From contig JAGGSE010000124.1 of the NCBI GenBank assembly GCA_021159225.1, positions 1-19,357 on the forward strand: 19,357 nucleotides of DNA. Direction: 5' to 3'. Position 1 is the stretch's first letter, and each line of letters opens with the position of its first letter. This document shows positions 13,906 to 19,357 of the stretch, one piece after another. The notes under the pieces were generated by a model. The model saw only the letters and a program-made list of their open reading frames with translations, made no database searches and was not told the DNA's origin. The position numbers and the translations under genes were made by a program. This DNA comes from a bacterium. Its GTDB lineage: Bacteria; Patescibacteriota; Minisyncoccia; Minisyncoccales; JAGGSE01.

Positions 13906-14786
13906 TGTAGCAATTTTAGAATAAGTGCCTTTTGGACGTGAAGCCGATTTTCGGCTTGGTCAAAAACAACAGAGTAGGGAGAGTCAAGAACTTCATCTGT
14001 GATTTCATATCCCCGATGGGCGGGCAGGCAGTGCATTATCAGGGGATTGGAGGAACCAAGAAGGTCTCTATTTACCTGATAGGGCCTAAATACCTTTAGC
14101 CGTTTTTCTTTTTCTGCTTCCTGTCCCATTGAGACCCAGGTGTCTGTATAGACAATATCGGCGGCATTGACCGCTTCTTTTGGATTGTGGGTCAGAGTTA
14201 ATTTATTGTATTTTTTTACCGCAGAGACAACTTCAGGGCTTGGTTCATAGCCAGCGGGAGTAGCCACACTAATTTTTATTCCCATTTTGGCGCAGGCAAG
14301 AATGAGAGAATGACAGACATTGTTGCCATCTCCCACAAAAGCCAGTTTTACTCCGTCAAATCCTCCCATTTTTTCTTTTATGGTTAAAAGGTCAGCCAGG
14401 GCTTGACAGGGATGATACATATCAGAGAGTCCATTTATTACAGGAACACGAGAAAACAAAGCCATCACTTCCAAATCCTTCTGTTTGTAAACCCGAGCCA
14501 TAATAATATCAACATATCGCTCCAAACATCGGATTTCGTCTCTTAGAGCACCGAGGGTGAAGTTGGTGGTTCGCCAATCCAGGTACTGGCCGTGGCCTCC
14601 CATTTGGGTCATTGCCGTTTCAAAAGAACAACGGGTCCTGGTGGAGGTTTTTTGAAAGAGCATTGCCAGGGTTTTTCCCTTTGCTGCCTGGCTATATTTT
14701 TCTGGATTTTTTTTGATATCAATAGAGAGATCAATAATCTCTTCAATATTCTTTGGTTTTAGATATTTGAGGGTTAGAAAATCCAT
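13902..14786 (-). CDS. argF: Ornithine carbamoyltransferase-like transcarbamoylase
   Basis: Ornithine carbamoyltransferase makes citrulline from ornithine and carbamoyl phosphate. The 294-residue protein has the carbamoyl-phosphate motif STRTR (48-52), HPCQALADL (125-133), GDGNNVCHS (152-160), the ornithine-loop motif DTWVSMG (215-221) and HCLPAHRG (252-259), all typical of this enzyme rather than aspartate carbamoyltransferase. It is slightly short for the family. The region after STRTR reads LDWRTTNFTLGALRDEIRCL, and by eye lacks the usual LGRGES segment by about two residues, including its conserved glutamate, so substrate preference may differ. It lies between fabG (3-nt gap) and fabZ (ATGA overlap), and no other arginine gene is in the window. 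Family assignment is strong, exact substrate moderate. Confidence 0.82.
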   Translation of the reverse strand: MDFLTLKYLKPKNIEEIIDLSIDIKKNPEKYSQAAKGKTLAMLFQKTSTRTRCSFETAMTQMGGHGQYLDWRTTNFTLGALRDEIRCLERYVDIIMARVYKQKDLEVMALFSRVPVINGLSDMYHPCQALADLLTIKEKMGGFDGVKLAFVGDGNNVCHSLILACAKMGIKISVATPAGYEPSPEVVSAVKKYNKLTLTHNPKEAVNAADIVYTDTWVSMGQEAEKEKRLKVFRPYQVNRDLLGSSNPLIMHCLPAHRGYEITDEVLDSPYSVVFDQAENRLHVQKALILKLLQ

Positions 14787-14789
14787 AGT

Positions 14790-15536
14790 TTATAAGGAGA
14801 GGCCGCCGTCAATATTGACAACAGAACCGGTGATGAAGTCCGCCTTCTCGGAGGCGAGGAAAGTAATTAGGAAGGCAACCTCTTCTGGTCTGCCGAATCT
14901 TCCCAAGGGTGTGAATTTTTTTACCATTCCTTTAATTTCTTCCGGCATTTTTTGGGTTAGATTTGTTTCAATAAATCCCGGGGCAATGGCATTGACTGTT
15001 ACCCCAAATCTGCCTACCTCTTTGGCAAGGGATTTTGTAAAACCAATAATTCCCGCCTTTGCCGCCGCATAATTTGTTTGGCCAAAGTTTCCTCTGATGC
15101 CAACCAATGAAGAGACATTTATAATCTTGCCCCTGTTGTTGACTATAAGGGCTAAAGCGGCTTTAGTGCAGTTGAAGACCCCGGTCAGGTCAATATCAAT
15201 TACCTTTTGCCAATCCTCTTTTGTCATCTTTGCCAGTGTTTTGTCCCTACAGATGCCAGCATTGTTGACCAAGACATCCAGTTTTCCAAGGTCGTTCTTA
15301 ATAGATTGAACCATTTTTTCCACCTCTTCGTAGTTCGCTACATCTGCCAGATAATAATTTGCCCTTCCTCCCAGTTTTTCAATTTCATTTTTCAGTTCCT
15401 TTAGTTGTTCCTCCTGCCCTCCTATATCATTGATAGCCAGAGAGGCCTTTTGTTCAGCAAATTTTAGGGCAGTGGCTTTACCAATGCCCTGAGAAGCGCC
15501 TGTGATTAAAACAACCTTATCTTTGAACATATTCAT
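14790..15536 (-). CDS. fabG: 3-oxoacyl-[acyl-carrier-protein] reductase
   Basis: FabG reduces 3-oxoacyl-ACP with NADPH in fatty-acid elongation. The 248-residue short-chain dehydrogenase has the cofactor motif TGASQGIG (12-19), NNAG (91-94) and the catalytic residues Ser143, Tyr156 and Lys160 within NVSSLVG and YAAAK. APGFIETNLT and the C-terminal VNIDGGLSL are typical of FabG. The first ATG overlaps the end of bioY by 20 nt; a second at 15530 is also possible. Short-chain dehydrogenases are diverse, but fabZ nearby and the FabG-like C-terminus favour the fatty-acid reductase. Confidence 0.88.
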   Translation of the reverse strand: MNMFKDKVVLITGASQGIGKATALKFAEQKASLAINDIGGQEEQLKELKNEIEKLGGRANYYLADVANYEEVEKMVQSIKNDLGKLDVLVNNAGICRDKTLAKMTKEDWQKVIDIDLTGVFNCTKAALALIVNNRGKIINVSSLVGIRGNFGQTNYAAAKAGIIGFTKSLAKEVGRFGVTVNAIAPGFIETNLTQKMPEEIKGMVKKFTPLGRFGRPEEVAFLITFLASEKADFITGSVVNIDGGLSL

Positions 15537-16119
15537 ATTTATGTTTTTTGACCATCTTCCAAATTAAGGGAAGAATACCTCCTGCTAAAATTACCTTTAA
15601 TAGGTCTCCAGGGATGAAGGGATAAAGCCCTACTTCCAATACCCTTCCGGAGCCCACAAATTTTGCCAGCCATAGAAGCCCGGGAATGTAAAGCAAGACA
15701 TTGCCTAAAATCATCGCCCCTATTGCTGTCTTGATTTTTCTGTCAAATCCCTTCTGACAAAGCCAGCCCGTAAGATAGGCGGCAGGAACAAAACCGATAA
15801 TATAACCGAAACTAGGGGAGAGAAGATAAGAGATTCCTCCACCGCGAGAAAACCACGGGATGCCTCCTATGCCCATTAAAAGATATGTTAATTGGGCGAG
15901 TCCTCCTTTCTTTGCGCCCAGAACTGCTCCACTTAATAGAACGGCAAGGGTCTGCATTGTTATGGGTACTGGGCCTATTTCAATTTTTAATTTAGCGCAG
16001 GCAGATGTCAGAAGAGCAAAGCCAAAAACCAAAACAATATCCTTTGCCAGGGTAAGGGCTTTGTTCTCAATTTCAGGGATTGCTCTATCAATTAGGGTCA
16101 GATTTTTTACCTCATTCAT
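15517..16119 (-). CDS. bioY: BioY, substrate-binding component of a biotin ECF transporter
   Basis: BioY is the membrane S component that captures biotin, usually working with an energising EcfAT module. The protein (about 200 residues from ATG 16119) has six hydrophobic segments. Its signature regions are KIEIGPVPITMQTLAVLLSGAVLGAKKG in the first half, then the glycine-rich GIGGIPWFSRGGGISYLLSPSFGYIIGF, and near the end GLYPFIPGDLLKV. ATG 16119 starts five bases after the upstream TGA. An in-frame ATG at 16137 would overlap the previous gene by 13 nt and cannot be excluded. No ecfA or ecfT gene is in the window, so it must borrow a shared energising module or act alone. Biotin serves acetyl-CoA carboxylase, linking it to fabG and fabZ. 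Confidence 0.9.
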   Translation of the reverse strand: MNEVKNLTLIDRAIPEIENKALTLAKDIVLVFGFALLTSACAKLKIEIGPVPITMQTLAVLLSGAVLGAKKGGLAQLTYLLMGIGGIPWFSRGGGISYLLSPSFGYIIGFVPAAYLTGWLCQKGFDRKIKTAIGAMILGNVLLYIPGLLWLAKFVGSGRVLEVGLYPFIPGDLLKVILAGGILPLIWKMVKKHKYEYVQR

Positions 16120-16124
16120 AGTTT

Positions 16125-17144
16125 TCAAAAAACCCATTCCAGTTCTTCTATTTTTCTTCCCAAGACTCTAATATCTTCAGTATTAACATTTTTTAGAATT
16201 TTTGGCAAGGGAGAGGCAGTTATCTGGGCAAAAATCCGATCCAGATAGAGAGGATTTAGGCATGCCATTGTTAATCTCATATGGACTATCCTTCCATCTT
16301 GTTTTTGGACCGAATCCGCTTGGGCAACAGTGAGAACTGGCGGAAGTTGTTTTTTTAGTTTTTCAAAAATTTCTTTTTCTGTGGAAAGATATTCTTGAGC
16401 AAGATAATTGGTCTTATCTAAAAGTTTGAAGAGGTTTTGGCTTGCCCTGGCTTCGCCTATTTTAAGTCGGGGGATATTGATAATAAGGTCGGCTTCAAGT
16501 GCCTTCTGGGATATCTTCAAGCCATCTCTTTCAAGAAAGTTTCCTTCACTTAAATTGAGGGGCTCTATCTTCTCCTTCTGGCAGATTTTTAATAACTGGG
16601 ATTTTTGGGCGCTGATTTCAATAGGGAACTCATTAAAACTTTGGCCAGCAACCTTGATATTTTCTCTTTTCACCCCCTTTTCAAGAAGATATTTTATTGC
16701 TGTTTCCAGAAATTCAGGAGATGTATTTTCTCCAAGATGGGGGTGGCTGGGCGAGACAAGAGTAGGAAGAAGCAGAATCCTTGTTTCGCTTTCAGGTTTG
16801 ATTCCGCCGATTAGTTCAATAACCCTTTCCCAAGATTCAGGTATATCATATTTTATTATCCAGATCGCCACTACCTTTTCCTCTTGACTTGGTTCAATTT
16901 TAATTTTGTCGCCAATTTTATATTCCTTAGCGCTTTTTTGGACCCATTTGTTTCCATTTTCATCTTCTAAAAGAAGCACGAAATAGGGCGTTTTGGGATG
17001 GGATACTGATGGAATCCCAACCCTTGAGACCGCCACAACCCTGATTTCTTTCTGCTTTACTTTTTCCAAGTTAACAAAGCAGTCCGGGCACTTCTCAATC
17101 GGATACTGCCAGACCCTTTTACATTTTGGACAGCGATAAAACAT
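16125..17144 (-). CDS. Zinc ribbon / OB-fold (DUF35-like) fused to a DUF362-like domain
   Basis: A 339-residue protein of unknown function. The N-terminus is a rubredoxin-like zinc ribbon with Cys5-x2-Cys8 and Cys19-x2-Cys22. Residues about 30-98 look like an OB fold (IRVVAVSRVGIPS, YFVLLLEDENGNKWVQ, KIGDKIKI, VVAIWIIKYD), the layout of DUF35 proteins that assist thiolases. From about 105 to the end it resembles DUF362: RILLLPTLVSPSHPH, YLLEKGVKRENIKVAGQSF, ADLIINIPRLK and VLTVAQADSVQKQDGR. The ferredoxin-type cysteine cluster found in many DUF362 proteins is absent from the C-terminus. It sits five bases after the HD gene stop and directly before bioY. No thiolase gene is present. Domain names are from recall of pattern, and the fusion deserves a profile search. 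Confidence 0.6.
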   Translation of the reverse strand: MFYRCPKCKRVWQYPIEKCPDCFVNLEKVKQKEIRVVAVSRVGIPSVSHPKTPYFVLLLEDENGNKWVQKSAKEYKIGDKIKIEPSQEEKVVAIWIIKYDIPESWERVIELIGGIKPESETRILLLPTLVSPSHPHLGENTSPEFLETAIKYLLEKGVKRENIKVAGQSFNEFPIEISAQKSQLLKICQKEKIEPLNLSEGNFLERDGLKISQKALEADLIINIPRLKIGEARASQNLFKLLDKTNYLAQEYLSTEKEIFEKLKKQLPPVLTVAQADSVQKQDGRIVHMRLTMACLNPLYLDRIFAQITASPLPKILKNVNTEDIRVLGRKIEELEWVF

Positions 17145-17149
17145 AATTT

Positions 17150-17941
17150 TTAGTATTCTTTAATAATCTCTTCTTTCCCATCTTTGATTATCCTTGCCTC
17201 TATTTTCAGCATTTTTTCAATTCCCGAGGTTCTTATTTTTTCTTGGAGGAGATTGTCAACCTGAAAAATTCCCGCTGGATTTGACATCAGGATTGAAATT
17301 TTTACCGGTCTTTCCTTACCTTCGCTTATTTGGACGCTTTCAATGGCTAAAGCAGAGATTGAGTGGATGCTTATCTGTCCCGCTTCATATGGAATACGCG
17401 CCCTCCCTTTTTCCATATCCAGGGCATCGGCAACCTTTACCACTCCTCCTTCAATTGTCAGGGGAACCCGTGAGGGTTCATGGGAATATATTGTCTGGAG
17501 GGTTTCGTATTTGATTATTGTTCTTTCCTCCTCTTTTTTATAGATGGGAGAAAGGAGATTATCAATAATGGGCAAGGCAAAGATGGTTGACAGGATTTCA
17601 TGGCCCTGACGGTGGACTGCCATACCAATATCGTGAAGGGTGGCTCCCATAACCACAATTACCTCGGCATCTTCTTTGCTCATACCGTAGTTTTTGACAA
17701 TACTTGGAACAACCTTGTTTTTTTCCAGGATTCTTAAAATTCTCAGAGCCAGATTGGCGGTGATTTTGACATGAACAGGCCCATGGTCGTTAAACCCCAT
17801 TCTGTCAATGGCGTTGACATTTGACATCCGGAGCAGGGTGTTTAGGACCTTGTTTCTTTTTATGCCTGATACAAGTTTTTCCAACTTTTTGTTGTTTTCC
17901 AAAGGTATATTAAATTTTGGCAGAACCTCTTTTTTTGCCAT
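17150..17941 (-). CDS. HD-domain metal-dependent phosphohydrolase
   Basis: A 263-residue cytoplasmic HD-superfamily protein. Candidate metal ligands are NDHGPVH (His53, His57), the HD doublet in TLHDIGM (His103, Asp104), HRQGHE (His110, His114), His154 in IYSHEP and Asp172 in VADALD. This gives the series of the H...HD...H...H...D type used for bimetal sites. The DALDMEKGRARIPYE segment and the C-terminal beta-rich region (about 190-255) are more specific, but I cannot tie them to a substrate. HD enzymes of this kind hydrolyse nucleotides or cyclic nucleotides. It begins ten bases after the ahcY stop and precedes the zinc-ribbon fusion by five, so it is within the same transcript. ATG 17941 follows an A-rich stretch without a Shine-Dalgarno sequence. 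Confidence 0.8.
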   Translation of the reverse strand: MAKKEVLPKFNIPLENNKKLEKLVSGIKRNKVLNTLLRMSNVNAIDRMGFNDHGPVHVKITANLALRILRILEKNKVVPSIVKNYGMSKEDAEVIVVMGATLHDIGMAVHRQGHEILSTIFALPIIDNLLSPIYKKEEERTIIKYETLQTIYSHEPSRVPLTIEGGVVKVADALDMEKGRARIPYEAGQISIHSISALAIESVQISEGKERPVKISILMSNPAGIFQVDNLLQEKIRTSGIEKMLKIEARIIKDGKEEIIKEY

Positions 17942-17951
17942 TTTTTTTTAT

Positions 17952-19205
17952 TTATGTTCCTTCTTGCCAGGAGCGAAGATATGCCTTTTGTTTTGGAGTT
18001 AGTTTGTCAATCTTTATTTTCATTGCCCTTAATTTAAGCCGTGAGACCTCCTGGTCAATTTTTTCCGGCACCCTATAGACCCTTGGCTTTAGCCCTTTTG
18101 CTTTAGTCAGCCACTCAGCGCTTAATGCCTGAAGGGAAAAACTCATATCCATTACCTCAGAAGGGTGGCCCTCGGCTGCTGCCAAATTAACGAGCCGGCC
18201 TTCCCCTAAGAGGTAAAGTTTTTTTCCATTTTTTAATTGGTACTCTTCAAGATTATCTCGAATTATTCTTTTGCCTTTGCTTATCTCAACCAAATCCTTG
18301 ATATTAATTTCAACATTAAAATGGCCAGCATTGGCTAAAATCGCCCCGCTTTTCATTTTCAATAGGTGTTCTTTTCTTATTACATCTGTATTGCCGGTGG
18401 CAGTTACAAAGATGTCTCCTATCTTTGCCGCTTTAGTTATAGGCATTACCAGGAATCCGTCCATTGTTGCTTCCAGGGCTCGCTGGGGATTTACCTCAAC
18501 AACTGTCACATTTGCTCCCATTCCTTTTGCCCTGAGGGCAATTCCTCTGCCGCACCATCCGTATCCGCAGACAACAAATCTTTTGCCTGCCAAGAGGATA
18601 GATGTTGCCCTTAAGATTCCATCAATTGTTGATTGCCCTGTTCCGTATCGGTTGTCAAACAGAAATTTTGAATGGGCGTCGTTGACTGCTATTACCGGAT
18701 ATTTCAGGACGCGGGCTTTTTCCATTGCCTTAAACCTGATAACCCCGGTGGTTGTTTCCTCTGTTCCTCCAATAATCTCTTTTATCAGTTCCGGCTTTTT
18801 TGAGTGAATTGTGCTTATCAAATCTCCTCCGTCATCCATTGTGATATTCGGTTTTTGAGCCAAGACCTTATCAATACACCAGTAATATGCCTTTTTGGTT
18901 AGGTTTCGCCAGCCATAGACCCCTATTCCTTCCTTTACCAAACCTGCAGTTATTCGGTCGTTTGTAGAAAGGGGATTGGAACCTGTTAAAAAAACCCTTG
19001 CTCCACCAGCCCGGAGGGTTTTTACCAAAACCGCTGTTTCCTTTGTTATATGAAGGCAGCAGCCGACGACAATACCTTTTAATGGTTTTTCTTTTTCAAA
19101 TCGTTTTCTTATTGCCATTAAAACCGGCATATTGCTTTCCGCCCACTCAATATCCTTTTTTCCCTCTTCTGCCAGTTTGATATTTTTTATTTTATAGTCA
19201 GGCAT
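17952..19205 (-). CDS. ahcY: Adenosylhomocysteinase
   Basis: AhcY reversibly splits S-adenosylhomocysteine, the by-product of methyltransferases, into adenosine and homocysteine using bound NAD+. The 417-residue protein has CLHITKETAVLVKTLRAGGA, NPLSTND, TMDDGGDL, GGTEETTTGV, the NAD loop VVCGYGWCGRGIA and the substrate segments NDAHSKFLFDNRYGTGQS, NAGHFN and AEGHPSEVMDMSF. It belongs to the shorter form without the extra insertion of eukaryotic-like enzymes, common in thermophiles and archaea. Its C-terminus (LTPKQKAYLRSW) lacks the usual KxxxYRY tail, as in that form. ATG 19205 (MPDYKIKNIKLAEEGK) is preferred to TTG 19250, which lies in intergenic sequence. It heads the minus-strand run. 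AmrS in the window consumes SAM but does not produce SAH, so no direct link is implied. Confidence 0.93.
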   Translation of the reverse strand: MPDYKIKNIKLAEEGKKDIEWAESNMPVLMAIRKRFEKEKPLKGIVVGCCLHITKETAVLVKTLRAGGARVFLTGSNPLSTNDRITAGLVKEGIGVYGWRNLTKKAYYWCIDKVLAQKPNITMDDGGDLISTIHSKKPELIKEIIGGTEETTTGVIRFKAMEKARVLKYPVIAVNDAHSKFLFDNRYGTGQSTIDGILRATSILLAGKRFVVCGYGWCGRGIALRAKGMGANVTVVEVNPQRALEATMDGFLVMPITKAAKIGDIFVTATGNTDVIRKEHLLKMKSGAILANAGHFNVEINIKDLVEISKGKRIIRDNLEEYQLKNGKKLYLLGEGRLVNLAAAEGHPSEVMDMSFSLQALSAEWLTKAKGLKPRVYRVPEKIDQEVSRLKLRAMKIKIDKLTPKQKAYLRSWQEGT

Positions 19206-19255
19206 TGATGTTATTATGTTGTTTCTGTTTGCCACCTTGGCAGGAATCAAATCTC

Positions 19256-19294
19256 AAAATGACCCCGAACAAATTGCTCCGCAATTATACGGGG
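19256..19294. repeat. REP-like nested hairpin upstream of ahcY
   Basis: Outer arms CCCCG (19263-19267) and CGGGG (19290-19294) enclose inner arms AATTGC (19272-19277) and GCAATT (19281-19286) around a TCC loop. A degenerate relative starts at 6891. On the minus strand the same element supplies the TATAAT of the probable ahcY promoter. Confidence 0.7.
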
Positions 19295-19313
19295 CAGGCA
19301 ATTCAAAATGCAA
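19284..19313 (-). promoter_or_regulatory. Sigma70-like promoter for the ahcY-to-fabZ run
   Basis: On the minus strand TTGCAT (19313-19308) and a perfect TATAAT (19289-19284) are separated by 18 nt. The predicted start near 19276 gives a leader of roughly 70 nt before ATG 19205. Transcription would begin in the loop region of the hairpin at 19263-19294, so the promoter is embedded in the repeat. Confidence 0.55.
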
Positions 19314-19317
19314 AATT

Positions 19318-19357
19318 ATTTTTAAACTCAAAGCGTAAAGCGCAAAGTGCAAAGCTA
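19318..19357 (+). repeat. Second copy of the GCGTAAAGC-type intergenic repeat, cut by the window edge
   Basis: ATTTTTAAACTCAAA (19318-19332) is an exact inverted copy of 12055-12069. It is followed by AAGCGTAAAGCGCAAAG, matching the repeat units before the phosphohexomutase. Relative to the downstream genes (ahcY here, phosphohexomutase there) the two copies have the same orientation. Confidence 0.75.

Noticed and set aside
16125..17144. Part of an archaeal-type thiolase/HMG-CoA synthase cluster
   Set aside because: Only the zinc-ribbon/OB part resembles such proteins; no thiolase or synthase gene is present.
19206..19250. TTG start for ahcY
   Set aside because: The 15 extra residues have no family counterpart; ATG 19205 gives the usual N-terminus.

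Overview
The window is an AT-rich bacterial chromosome segment, densely packed and carrying mostly housekeeping or metabolic genes. Bacterial origin is supported by type II fatty-acid synthesis enzymes (FabG, FabZ), a BioY biotin transporter and sigma70-like promoter hexamers. The code is standard: TAA, TAG and TGA all end genes, and an ATGA overlap uses TGA as stop. Shine-Dalgarno motifs are almost absent. One gene appears leaderless, and a stand-alone PaaX/Cas2-like protein is present, of a kind I associate with uncultivated Patescibacteria-type genomes. The lipid and biotin genes are richer than in a typical reduced Patescibacterium, so I do not assign a phylum.

Layout. (1) 29-1051: RNA 3'-phosphate cyclase (rtcA), full length except for one in-frame TAA. 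(2) 1282-5186, + strand: alpha/beta hydrolase, Nramp-related transporter and SF1 UPF1-like helicase, behind a promoter whose leader is almost entirely one hairpin. (3) 5170-6806, - strand: MEMO-like protein and AmrS-type radical SAM enzyme, two parts of the AmmeMemoRadiSam set. (4) 6891-7883: regulatory and repeat-rich island around the PaaX/Cas2-like gene, with a 23-nt direct repeat on both sides, a perfect 16-bp palindrome, a tandem duplication and promoters. (5) 7884-13435, + strand: mannosyl-3-phosphoglycerate phosphatase, GH38 alpha-mannosidase, RNA 2',3'-cyclic phosphodiesterase and phosphohexomutase, with an intergenic repeat cluster before the last. (6) 13432-19205, - strand: a tight seven-gene run, in transcription order ahcY, HD hydrolase, Zn-ribbon/OB/DUF362-like fusion, bioY, fabG, an ornithine carbamoyltransferase-like gene and fabZ. 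(7) 19256-19357: a REP-like hairpin carrying a promoter, plus a second copy of the intergenic repeat.

How the genes fit together. BioY imports biotin, the cofactor of acetyl-CoA carboxylase, and FabG and FabZ catalyse two steps of acyl-chain elongation, so this part of the minus-strand run is coherent. AhcY clears S-adenosylhomocysteine after methylation. The mannosyl-phosphoglycerate phosphatase and GH38 enzyme overlap and are translationally linked, suggesting handling of mannosylglycerate or a related mannoside, with a phosphohexomutase downstream. No synthase is visible. RtcA and ThpR both belong to families acting on RNA ends, but they are far apart and not obviously linked.

The most interesting items are the palindrome-flanked, probably self-regulated leaderless PaaX/Cas2-like gene, the in-frame stop in an otherwise intact rtcA, and the Zn-ribbon/OB + DUF362-like fusion protein. 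No tRNA, rRNA, CRISPR array, integrase or transposase was seen.
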